The notes under the pieces are model-generated. The model worked only from the letters and a program-made list of their open reading frames with translations, ran no database searches and was not told where the DNA came from. From assembly GCA_038253885.1 (NCBI GenBank), contig JBBSGP010000101.1, positions 1 through 6,292 of the forward strand: a stretch of DNA of 6,292 nt, read 5' to 3'. The stretch's first letter is position 1. Each line of letters starts with the position of its first letter. The translations under genes and the position numbers were made by a program. The DNA comes from JALZAQ01 sp038253885 (GTDB taxonomy: Bacteria; Gemmatimonadota; Gemmatimonadetes; Gemmatimonadales; Gemmatimonadaceae). This document shows, one piece after another, positions 1-6,215 of the stretch.

Positions 1-1
1 G

Positions 2-1090
2 ATCCACACCCCCGGCCACACACCGGAGCACCTGAGCTTTCTCATCACCGACGGCGCCGCGGCCGACCAACCGATCGGCATCGTCACCGGTGACTTCGTG
101 TTCGTCGGCGATGTCGGTCGGCCCGATCTGCTCGAGAAGACGGGCAATCTGACGGGCACGATGGAGCGGTCGGCGCGCACCCTCTACCGTTCACTGCAGC
201 GCTTCCGTGAACATCCCGAGTGGACGCAAATCTGGCCCGGCCATGGCGCCGGGTCAGCCTGCGGCAAGGGATTGAGTGCCGTCCCGCACAGCACGGTCGG
301 CTACGAGCTCCGCTTCAACTGGGCGTTCAACGCTCGGACTGAGGAGGAGTTCGTGCTGATGGTGCTCGCGGGTCAACCGGACCCGCCACCCTACTTCGCG
401 GTGATGAAGCGGCTGAACAGAGACGGAGGGCCGCTTCTCGATGGACGGCCGCCATCCCGCGCGCCGGCGGCTCGGCTCGACGCGCTTCTGTCCAACGGCG
501 CCGTCGTGGTGGACATCCGAGCCGCCTCCGACTACGCGACCGCTCACGTGAGTGGCAGCATCAACATCCCCCTCGGCCGGAGCTTCACGGGTTGGGCGGG
601 ATGGGTTCTGCCCTACGACCGCGACATCTGGCTGGTCGCCGACGAGGGCTGCGGCTCGTGCGTTGGCGATGCGTGGCGCGCCCTGCGGCTGATCGGTCTC
701 GATCGGGTGACTGGCTTCCTCGAGGCAGGCGAGGTCGCTCAGTGGGGGCGGGAGAGAAGGTTGATGCGAGACATCTCCCGCGTCCCGCCGGCCGAGGTGG
801 CGGAGCGGCTCGACCGCGAGGAGGTGATTCTGCTGGACGTTCGAGCCCAGTCGGAGTGGAATGCGGGCCACGTGCCTGGTGCGATGCATGTGCCCCTCGA
901 CCTTCTGTCACGCTGGATGCGGAACCGCGGCCGCGACTCGGAGATCGTCGTGCACTGCCAGACCGGCGCTCGCTCGGCGATCGCCGCGAGCCTGCTGGAC
1001 GCGGAAGGCTTCTCTCAGGTGCGGGATCTGGCGGGAGGCTTCACGGCCTGGCGAGCGGCCGGCCTCCCGGTGGGGACTACAGACTCTTGA
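2..1090 (+). CDS. MBL-fold / double-rhodanese fusion, CstB-like persulfide dioxygenase-sulfurtransferase (5'-truncated)
   Basis: The frame is open to the left edge, so the gene starts outside the window; 362 codons remain. The visible part opens with HTPGHT (partial residues 2-7), then TGDFVFVGDVGRPDLL (about 29-44) and the PGH of WPGHGAGSACGK (H81). In the ETHE1/CstB family the second His of HTPGHT, the Asp of TGD and this last His region belong to the metal and active site. A first rhodanese-like domain (about 128-240) lacks a Cys at the catalytic position but has CGSC at 217-220. A second rhodanese domain (about 255-355) has the active loop CQTGARS with Cys319. The order MBL, degenerate rhodanese, active rhodanese matches CstB, which oxidises persulfides and passes sulfane sulfur to sulfite, making thiosulfate. 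The product is probably cytoplasmic. The GTG at 98 lies inside the MBL domain and is not a real start. Its substrate is inferred from architecture only. Confidence 0.88.
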   Translation: MHTPGHTPEHLSFLITDGAAADQPIGIVTGDFVFVGDVGRPDLLEKTGNLTGTMERSARTLYRSLQRFREHPEWTQIWPGHGAGSACGKGLSAVPHSTVGYELRFNWAFNARTEEEFVLMVLAGQPDPPPYFAVMKRLNRDGGPLLDGRPPSRAPAARLDALLSNGAVVVDIRAASDYATAHVSGSINIPLGRSFTGWAGWVLPYDRDIWLVADEGCGSCVGDAWRALRLIGLDRVTGFLEAGEVAQWGRERRLMRDISRVPPAEVAERLDREEVILLDVRAQSEWNAGHVPGAMHVPLDLLSRWMRNRGRDSEIVVHCQTGARSAIAASLLDAEGFSQVRDLAGGFTAWRAAGLPVGTTDS

Positions 1091-2456
1091 CCTCGCTGAC
1101 CAATCGAGTCAGCGAGGTTTTTGCGTCCCCGAACAACATCGACGTCTTGGGGTCGTAGAAGAGCTCGTTCTCGATGCCGGCGAAGCCGTGGCTCATGCCG
1201 CGCTTCAGCACGATGATGCTGTGCGCCTGATCCGCGTTGAGGATCGGCATTCCGTAGATGGGGCTGGTTGGATCGGTGCGGGCGGCCGGATTCACAACGT
1301 CGTTGGCCCCGATCACCAGCGCCACGTCCGCACGCTCGAACTCACCGTTGATCTCGTCCATGTCGTACAACCGGTCGTAGGGGACGTTCGCTTCGGCGAG
1401 CAGCACGTTCATGTGACCGGGCATGCGGCCGGCCACCGGATGGATCGCGTACTTGACCTCACCTCCCTTCTTCTCGATCAACTCCGCGAGCTCGCGAACC
1501 TGGTGCTGCGCCTGCGCGACCGCCATGCCGTAGCCGGGGACCACGATCACCGAGCGGGCGTAGCCGAGCTGGATGGCGGCATCCTCCGGGGCCACCGAGC
1601 GAACGCTGAGCCCGGTGGCGCTCCGGGCCGCCCCCGCATCGGTGTCGCCACCGAACGCGCCGAAGATCACGTTGGTGAAGGAGCGGTTCATGGCGCGGCT
1701 CATCAGCAGCGACAGCAGGAAGCCCGAAGCGCCGTTGAGTGCGCCGGCAATGATGAGAACGTTGTTCCCGATCGCGAATCCGGTCGCCGCCGACGCGATG
1801 CCCGCATAGGAATTGAGTAGAGAGACGACAACAGGCATGTCGGCGCCCCCGATCGGCACCACCATGAGCACGCCAAGCAGAAGCGCCAATGACACGATAC
1901 CGTAGAAAGCGACCTGCGTATCCGGAAAGACGAGTAGATACGCGAGCAGGCCGAGTGTCACGGCGCAGAGAAGAAGGTTGAGGGCGTTCTGGCCGCGATA
2001 GGTCAGGGGCCGCTCGGGTAGAATTCCCTGGAGCTTGCCAAACGCGATGAAGCTGCCGGTCGTCGTGAGCGCACCGAACAGGACCTCGAGCCCGAGCGCG
2101 GTGATGATGCCGGTGGGCAGCGTGCCACCGTGAAGCCAGTATTCGTTGACTCCCACCAACGTCGCCGCCACGGCTCCGAACATGTGCGAGATGGCGATCA
2201 CCTGCGGCACCGACGTCATGGCGACGCGTCGCCCGAGTGGGACGCCGATGACCGAGCCGAGAAGCAATCCGCCCACGATGTAGTCGTAGCGGACAATGTC
2301 GTGATGGAGGAGAGTTCCGATGATGGCCAGGAGCATGCCGACGGCGGCTTGCTGCATCCCGCGTCGCGCGCTGTCCGGTCTGGTGAGGCTCCTGAGCCCG
2401 AGGATGAAGAGCACCGAGGCGGCAAGGTACGTCGCCTGAATGAAGTACTCCCTCAT
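1077..2456 (-). CDS. pntB: NAD(P) transhydrogenase subunit beta
   Basis: This 459-residue protein is close to the usual length (about 460). It carries the NADP(H)-binding domain III and most of the proton channel of the transhydrogenase that drives NADH + NADP+ to NAD+ + NADPH with the proton gradient. Residues 1 to about 255 are a series of hydrophobic helices; His91 in AISHMFGA sits where E. coli beta-His91, a proton-path residue, is found. Domain III (about 285-459) has VPGYGMAVAQAQ (306-317), HPVAGRMPGHMNVLLAEA (339-356), IGANDVVNPAA (382-392), KRGMSHGFAG (418-427) and SMLFGDAK (439-446). The ATG at 2456 overlaps the pntAB stop (ATGA), indicating coupled translation; an AAAGG lies 3 nt upstream. 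The frame stays open upstream to 2822, but that extension is a shadow over pntAB. The 3' end overlaps the convergent CstB-like gene by 14 bp. Confidence 0.97.
   Translation of the reverse strand: MREYFIQATYLAASVLFILGLRSLTRPDSARRGMQQAAVGMLLAIIGTLLHHDIVRYDYIVGGLLLGSVIGVPLGRRVAMTSVPQVIAISHMFGAVAATLVGVNEYWLHGGTLPTGIITALGLEVLFGALTTTGSFIAFGKLQGILPERPLTYRGQNALNLLLCAVTLGLLAYLLVFPDTQVAFYGIVSLALLLGVLMVVPIGGADMPVVVSLLNSYAGIASAATGFAIGNNVLIIAGALNGASGFLLSLLMSRAMNRSFTNVIFGAFGGDTDAGAARSATGLSVRSVAPEDAAIQLGYARSVIVVPGYGMAVAQAQHQVRELAELIEKKGGEVKYAIHPVAGRMPGHMNVLLAEANVPYDRLYDMDEINGEFERADVALVIGANDVVNPAARTDPTSPIYGMPILNADQAHSIIVLKRGMSHGFAGIENELFYDPKTSMLFGDAKTSLTRLVSEVKSL
1090..1122 (+). terminator. Rho-independent terminator of the CstB-like gene, nested in the pntB 3' end
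   Basis: A perfect 10-bp stem (CCTCGCTGAC at 1091-1100, GTCAGCGAGG at 1108-1117) with a 7-nt loop is followed by TTTTT at 1118-1122. A1090, the last base of the fusion gene's TGA, can pair with T1118 to extend the stem. It has the classic intrinsic-terminator form in the + direction. In the minus direction the stem is followed by CAAGAGTC, so no U-tract forms and it should not terminate pntB transcripts. The whole structure lies inside the final codons of pntB, where the T-tract is read as the AAAAA of Ala-Lys-Thr codons. Confidence 0.85.
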
Positions 2457-2749
2457 GGGCCTTTCTTCTGCCCGCGGCGAAACATCTTCAGCATCCGGTC
2501 GGTGATCAGAAAGCCGCCGACGACGTTGATCGTCGCCGCGGTCACCGCCACGACGCCGAAGATCGAGCTGACGACCCCATGGTCGGAGCCGGCGGCCACG
2601 ATCGATCCCACGAGAGAGATGCCGCTGATCGCGTTGGTGGCCGACATGAGCGGTGTGTGCAGCAGCGACGGCACGCGACTGATCACCTGAAAGCCGACGA
2701 AGCCGGCGAGGACGAACACGTACAGCTCGATGATCCCGGTGGTGGTCAT
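2453..2749 (-). CDS. pntAB: NAD(P) transhydrogenase subunit alpha, part 2 (membrane domain)
   Basis: A 98-residue membrane protein forming the alpha-subunit share of domain II of transhydrogenase. Three hydrophobic stretches are visible at about residues 6-26, 34-53 and 60-83. Between the first and second is the family signature VISRVPSLLHTPLMSATNAI (residues 22-41), and a basic cytoplasmic tail, MFRRGQKKGP, closes the protein. In E. coli this region is fused to domain I in one PntA; here it is a separate gene, as in the R. rubrum three-gene arrangement. Its ATG overlaps the pntAA stop (ATGA) and its TGA overlaps the pntB start (ATGA). No strong Shine-Dalgarno precedes it, so reinitiation after pntAA is the likely mode of translation. 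It should assemble with PntB in the inner membrane. Confidence 0.95.
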   Translation of the reverse strand: MTTTGIIELYVFVLAGFVGFQVISRVPSLLHTPLMSATNAISGISLVGSIVAAGSDHGVVSSIFGVVAVTAATINVVGGFLITDRMLKMFRRGQKKGP

Positions 2750-3855
2750 TGGATGAGTAACCCGGCGTGGGTGACGGCCAGCGCCGCGGTGATCTCATCG
2801 GCGAGGTCGATCGTGATGGCACCGTCTTTCATGAGATGTTGAAGAAGGGCGAGCATGTTCCGGCCGAACATCTGGCTGGCGTGCACGGGCAGACTGCTGG
2901 CGAGGTTGGTGGGGCCGAGGACGACGACGCCGTGGGATTCCACGCGCTCATCGGGTCTCGTGATGTCGCAGTTTCCGCCCGACTCCGCGGCCAGATCGAT
3001 GATCACGGAGCCGGCCTTCATGCTGGCGATCATGGCGTCGGTGATGAGGCGCGGCGCCGGCCGCCCGGGAATCTGGGCGGTGGAGATGACGAGGTCGATG
3101 GCGGGGAGATGCCGCTCGATCGCCGCCAGCGTCTGCTCGCGATCCTTCTCCGATTGGGCTCGCGCGTATCCTCCTGACGCTTCGGCGCTCTCGGACGGCG
3201 CATCGGCGGCAATGAAAGTCGCGCCGAGACTCTCGACTTGCTCGGCTGCCGCGGCCCGGACATCGAACGCGGAGACGATGGCACCCAGCCGGCGAGCGGT
3301 GGCGATGGCCTGGAGACCGGCGACGCCAGCTCCGATGACGAAGACGCGCGCCGGCGGGATCGACCCCGCGGCCGTGGTGAGCATCGGCAGAAAGCGCCCC
3401 AGCGTGCCGGCACCGACGAGGACCGCCTCGTAGCCGGTCACCGTGCTCTGGGAGGAGAGCACATCCATGGATTGCGCGCGGGTGATGCGCGGCACGAGCT
3501 CGAGGCTCAGAGCCGTCACACGCCGCTCGGCGAGACGCTGATAGAGCTCCGGCGATGCGCCGGGCTGTAGAAGCCCGATCAGGATCGAGTCGGGATCGAG
3601 CAGGGCGGCCTCATCCATGGTAGGGCGGCGAACCCGTGCGATCACCTGCGCTCCGCCCACCACGGCTGCTTGTTCGTGCTCGATGGTGGCGCCCGTGGCC
3701 GCGAAGGCGTCATCCGGGAAATGCGCCGCCGCGCCCGCGCCGGACTGAACCACGACTGCCGCGCCCGCGGCGATCAGACGGCCGACGTGTTCGGGAACGA
3801 GCGCCACACGTCGCTCGCCAGGCGCGGACTCCCGGGGCACCGCGATCCGCTTCAC
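2746..3855 (-). CDS. pntAA: NAD(P) transhydrogenase subunit alpha, part 1 (NAD(H)-binding domain I)
   Basis: A 369-residue soluble protein homologous to domain I of transhydrogenase and to alanine dehydrogenase. It binds NAD(H) and transfers hydride to NADP(H) on PntB. The N-terminus KRIAVPRESAPGERRVALVP is the standard family start. The catalytic loop RAQSMDVLSSQ runs from 126 to 136 (Arg126 and Asp131 match the conserved loop residues). The Rossmann motif GAGVAG is at 175-180, followed by SAFDVR (195-200), with DLAAESGGNCDIT at 287-299. There is no membrane segment because that part is in pntAB. I chose the GTG at 3855 because family homology begins there. The frame continues to an ATG at 4011, but those 52 residues are low-complexity, Gly-rich and unlike the family. 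The Shine-Dalgarno is weak (GAGGG, 11 nt upstream), which may mean coupling to a short upstream ORF ending in GTGA at this start. First gene of the pntAA-pntAB-pntB operon. Confidence 0.95.
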   Translation of the reverse strand: MKRIAVPRESAPGERRVALVPEHVGRLIAAGAAVVVQSGAGAAAHFPDDAFAATGATIEHEQAAVVGGAQVIARVRRPTMDEAALLDPDSILIGLLQPGASPELYQRLAERRVTALSLELVPRITRAQSMDVLSSQSTVTGYEAVLVGAGTLGRFLPMLTTAAGSIPPARVFVIGAGVAGLQAIATARRLGAIVSAFDVRAAAAEQVESLGATFIAADAPSESAEASGGYARAQSEKDREQTLAAIERHLPAIDLVISTAQIPGRPAPRLITDAMIASMKAGSVIIDLAAESGGNCDITRPDERVESHGVVVLGPTNLASSLPVHASQMFGRNMLALLQHLMKDGAITIDLADEITAALAVTHAGLLIQ

Positions 3856-3911
3856 CGGCCCGCGTGCCCTCGGCGCAACCCCGGTTCCTCCTCCGCCACC
3901 GCCACGGTCAT
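3852..3911 (-). CDS. Possible 19-codon leader ORF coupled to pntAA
   Basis: ATG at 3911 opens a 19-residue reading frame, MTVAVAEEEPGLRRGHAGR, whose TGA (3854-3852) overlaps the pntAA GTG start as GTGA. A good Shine-Dalgarno, GGGAG (3921-3917), lies 5 nt before the ATG, better than anything directly before the pntAA GTG. The arrangement repeats the overlapping stop/start style of the two other junctions in this operon. The peptide resembles nothing I know. It could be a translational-coupling leader, or the strong ribosome site could simply be chance in G-rich sequence. Confidence 0.3.
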   Translation of the reverse strand: MTVAVAEEEPGLRRGHAGR

Positions 3912-4040
3912 GAGATCTCCCACTCGCGTGCACGCCTCGACGCCCGAACGCCCGAGAATCTGGCATGCCGCAACCGGCCAGGCAAACCACCACGAATTCG
4001 GGCAGGATCATCTGCCGGGCAGTGTCGCGTCATGCCGCCC

Positions 4041-4068
4041 TTGCATTGGACGCGTCGCGCAACAGAAT
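4041..4068 (+). promoter_or_regulatory. Weak candidate sigma-70-type promoter for the M13 gene
   Basis: TTGCAT (4041-4046), a 16-nt spacer and CAGAAT (4063-4068) give a partial match to -35 and -10 boxes about 55 bp before the start codon, in the least GC-rich part of the intergenic region. The match is poor (3 of 6 and 4 of 6 bases), so this is only the best local candidate. Confidence 0.15.
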
Positions 4069-4110
4069 TGCTTCGCGCGCCCGCACCGGGCGCTATTGCT
4101 CGGTCCCCAC

Positions 4111-4114
4111 GAGG
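4111..4114 (+). promoter_or_regulatory. Ribosome binding site that fixes the M13 peptidase start
   Basis: GAGG at 4111-4114 lies 6 nt before the ATG at 4121. It supports this start over the in-frame upstream ATG at 3965, which would place 52 atypical residues ahead of a normal signal peptide. Confidence 0.6.
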
Positions 4115-4120
4115 TCGCAG

Positions 4121-6163
4121 ATGCCCGGACGCACCCTTCGCTGCGCCGCCGCAGGCGCGGTCCTGATCGCCCTCCCGATCGTACTCGCATCTCAGCCTGT
4201 GCCAGTGGCCCAGACGCACGATGTGGTACGCAGCTACATGGATACCACCTGCGCCGCCTGCCATGACTTCTACGATTTTGCCAATGGTGCGTGGCTGGCG
4301 ACGGCGACGATCCCGGCCGAGTATCCCGCGTGGGGCGCGGGCGCCGAGCTCTACGAGCGCAATCTGGCGCAGCTCCACTCCATCCTCGATGCTCTGCGCC
4401 GTCCGTCCGCCGGCGCGGCGCCCAACGATCGGAAGGTGGGGACTTTCTATGCCACCTGCATGGACTCCGTCCGGATCGAGTCGCGAGGCATCCGTCCGCT
4501 GCGGGGAGAGCTCGACCGGATCGCCGCGATCAGCACGCCGGGGATGTTGCGCGACGAAGCGGCGCGACTCCAACGCCAGGGCGTAACCGCCCTCTTTGGC
4601 TTCACGTCGGATCAGGACTTCAAGGACGCCACCAAGGTGATCGGTGAGCTGTCGCAGGGAGGTCTCGGACTTCCGGATCGCGACTACTACATCCGCACGG
4701 ATTCGGCGTCGGAGAAGACGCGGCGGGAATACCAGCTTCACATCCAGCGCGTGCTCGTCCTGGGGGGTGAGTCAACAGCGACAGCCACGCGCCACGCCGA
4801 GCGCATCATGAGTCTCGAGACCACACTGGCCAAGGCCTCGATGACGCTCGTCGAGCAGCGCGATCCGAACGCGATCTACCATCGGATGACACGCGCACAA
4901 CTGCAGCAGGCCACCCCGGCGTTCAGCTGGAGCGAGTACCTCGCTGCGGTGGGCGCGCCGGCCGTTACGGTGATCAACGTGCAACAGCCCGAGTTCTTCA
5001 AGGCGCTCGACGGCTTGCTCGCGACCGTGCCGATGGACGACTGGAAGGCCTATCTCCGCTTTCACTATCTGGATGAGGCATCGCGCGCACTCGGGTCCGC
5101 GTTCGTCAACGAGCGCTTTCGCTTCCGCGCGTCGCTCACAGGCCAGAAACAGCAACAGCCCCGGTGGAAGCGGTGTCTCCAGTTCACCGATGGCGTGCTC
5201 GGCGAGGCGCTCGGACAGGCTTACGTCAAGCGCGCGTTCACGGCGCAGGCAAAGCAGCGAGCGCTCGAGCTCGTCCGCAACCTGGAAGCGGCGCTGAGCG
5301 ATCGGCTCGGAACGCTGGCGTGGATGAGCGATTCCACACGCCGTCAGGCGCAGGGCAAGCTCACCGCCTTCACGGTGAAGATCGGCTATCCCGATCGCTG
5401 GCGCGACTACTCGGCACTGAAGGTGCGCGACGAGGCGTTCGTCTCCAACTACCTTCGCGCGGCCGAGTTCGAGACGGCCCGGCAGCTCGCGAAGATCGAC
5501 AGGCCGGTGGATCGCGCCGAATGGGGGATGTCGCCACCCACGGTGAACGCGTACTACAACGCGACGATGAACGAGATCGTCTTTCCCGCCGGAATCCTGC
5601 AGCCACCGTACTTCGATCCGCTGGCCGACGACGCAGTGAACTACGGCGCGATCGGAGCGGTGATCGGCCACGAGATGACCCACGGCTTCGATGATCAGGG
5701 GCGGCAGTTCGACGCGGCGGGGAACCTGCGCGACTGGTGGACCGCCAGCGATGCGACCACGTACACCCAGCGCGCCACGCTCGTCTCGAATCAGTACGAT
5801 GACTACGTGGCGGTGGACTCACTGCACGTGAACGGCAAGCTGACTCTCGGGGAGAACATCGCGGATCTCGGCGGCCTCAAGATCGCTTACGCCGCGTTTC
5901 AGAAGGCGATGGCCGGTAAGCCTCGCCAGACAGTCGGAGGCTTCACGCCGGAGCAAAGGTTTTTCCTGAGCTTCGCCCAATCGTGGCGCGCCAAGTGGAG
6001 ACCCGAGCTGCTACGTCTCGTGACCCAGACCGATCCGCATTCGCCGAACAACTGGCGGGTGAACGGGCCCTTGTCGAACATGCCGGAGTTCTTCCAGGCG
6101 TTCGGCTGCAAGCTCGGCGACCGGATGGTGCGACCCGAGGCGTTGCGCGCGCAGATCTGGTAG
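4121..6163 (+). CDS. Secreted M13 (neprilysin/PepO-like) zinc metalloendopeptidase
   Basis: A 680-residue protein of normal length for bacterial M13 peptidases, which cleave peptides of limited size outside the cytoplasm. Residues 1-23 look like a Sec signal peptide (Arg4 and Arg7, hydrophobic core 9-23, likely cut after VLA at 21-23). The N-terminal family block DFYDFANGAW is at 49-58. NAYYN (476-480) is the substrate-backbone motif. HEMTH (517-521) supplies two zinc ligands and the catalytic Glu518; ENIAD (578-582) supplies Glu578 as third ligand and the supporting Asp582. His640 and Arg646 in the HSPNNWRV segment match neprilysin His711 and Arg717, so the active site looks complete. Cys47/Cys663 and Cys113/Cys352 correspond to two neprilysin disulfides (80-735, 143-411), which supports an oxidising location. 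Cys44 adds a CAACH motif. It stands alone, divergent from pntAA. The ATG at 4121 is chosen for its ribosome site and signal peptide. Confidence 0.95.
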   Translation: MPGRTLRCAAAGAVLIALPIVLASQPVPVAQTHDVVRSYMDTTCAACHDFYDFANGAWLATATIPAEYPAWGAGAELYERNLAQLHSILDALRRPSAGAAPNDRKVGTFYATCMDSVRIESRGIRPLRGELDRIAAISTPGMLRDEAARLQRQGVTALFGFTSDQDFKDATKVIGELSQGGLGLPDRDYYIRTDSASEKTRREYQLHIQRVLVLGGESTATATRHAERIMSLETTLAKASMTLVEQRDPNAIYHRMTRAQLQQATPAFSWSEYLAAVGAPAVTVINVQQPEFFKALDGLLATVPMDDWKAYLRFHYLDEASRALGSAFVNERFRFRASLTGQKQQQPRWKRCLQFTDGVLGEALGQAYVKRAFTAQAKQRALELVRNLEAALSDRLGTLAWMSDSTRRQAQGKLTAFTVKIGYPDRWRDYSALKVRDEAFVSNYLRAAEFETARQLAKIDRPVDRAEWGMSPPTVNAYYNATMNEIVFPAGILQPPYFDPLADDAVNYGAIGAVIGHEMTHGFDDQGRQFDAAGNLRDWWTASDATTYTQRATLVSNQYDDYVAVDSLHVNGKLTLGENIADLGGLKIAYAAFQKAMAGKPRQTVGGFTPEQRFFLSFAQSWRAKWRPELLRLVTQTDPHSPNNWRVNGPLSNMPEFFQAFGCKLGDRMVRPEALRAQIW

Positions 6164-6184
6164 CCGCCTTCAGGGCCTGTGGGG

Positions 6185-6215
6185 CGTCGCGAGCGGCTTT
6201 CAGCTCGCCGCGACG
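6185..6215. repeat. GC-rich hairpin between the convergent M13 and M48 genes
   Basis: CGTCGCGAGC (6185-6194) can pair with GCTCG-CGACG within 6203-6215, a 10-bp stem interrupted by a 3-nt bulge, around the loop GGCTTTCA. It sits 21 bp after the M13 stop, and the TGA of the minus-strand gene lies at its loop edge. Neither side has a T-tract, so it is at best a non-canonical transcript-end structure shared by the two convergent genes. Confidence 0.35.

Larger units (their letters stand above)
3856..4120. other. Divergent intergenic region between pntAA and the M13 peptidase gene
   Basis: These 265 bp separate two divergently read genes and should hold promoters for both. The pntAA-proximal part (3856-3911) includes the possible leader ORF and a TCCTCCTCC tract (3886-3894; GGAGGAGGA on the minus strand). 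The remainder is high-GC and shows no clear operator palindrome, riboswitch or strong sigma-70 promoter. Several frames stay open across it on both strands, as expected from the base composition, and none of the resulting extensions resembles the families of the flanking genes. Confidence 0.7.

Noticed and set aside
254..889. Long minus-strand open frame under the CstB-like gene, and similar ones at 861-1820 (+) and 4772-5683 (-)
   Set aside because: All are antisense to or out of frame with strongly conserved genes, show no known domain and have shadow-type composition.
1032..1069. Inverted repeat CGGGAGGC / GCCTCCCG with a 22-nt spacer near the end of the CstB-like gene, a possible terminator for pntB
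   Set aside because: It lies inside coding sequence, has a long spacer and no T-tract on the minus side. High GC makes such repeats common.
2457..2822. Upstream in-frame extension of pntB by 122 codons
   Set aside because: It overlaps pntAB and the end of pntAA in another frame and reads as Arg-rich nonsense; the ATG at 2456 matches the family start and the ATGA junction.
3856..4011. N-terminal extension of pntAA to the ATG at 4011, which begins with a lipobox-like VCLAGC
   Set aside because: PntAA is a cytoplasmic NAD-binding subunit whose family homology starts at the GTG at 3855. The extension is Gly/Arg-rich, unlike the family, and has no reason to be a lipoprotein signal.
4049..4080. 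Short palindromic patch around CGCGCAACAGAATTGCTTCGCG upstream of the M13 gene, considered as an operator
   Set aside because: The arms are only about 4 bp each with mismatches between them; not distinguishable from chance in this composition.
3908..4741. A 277-codon open frame on the minus strand, ending with a TGA that overlaps the leader-ORF ATG
   Set aside because: Most of it is antisense to the M13 peptidase, whose catalytic motifs are unmistakable. The translation is Arg-rich with no recognisable domain, as expected from a high-GC shadow frame.
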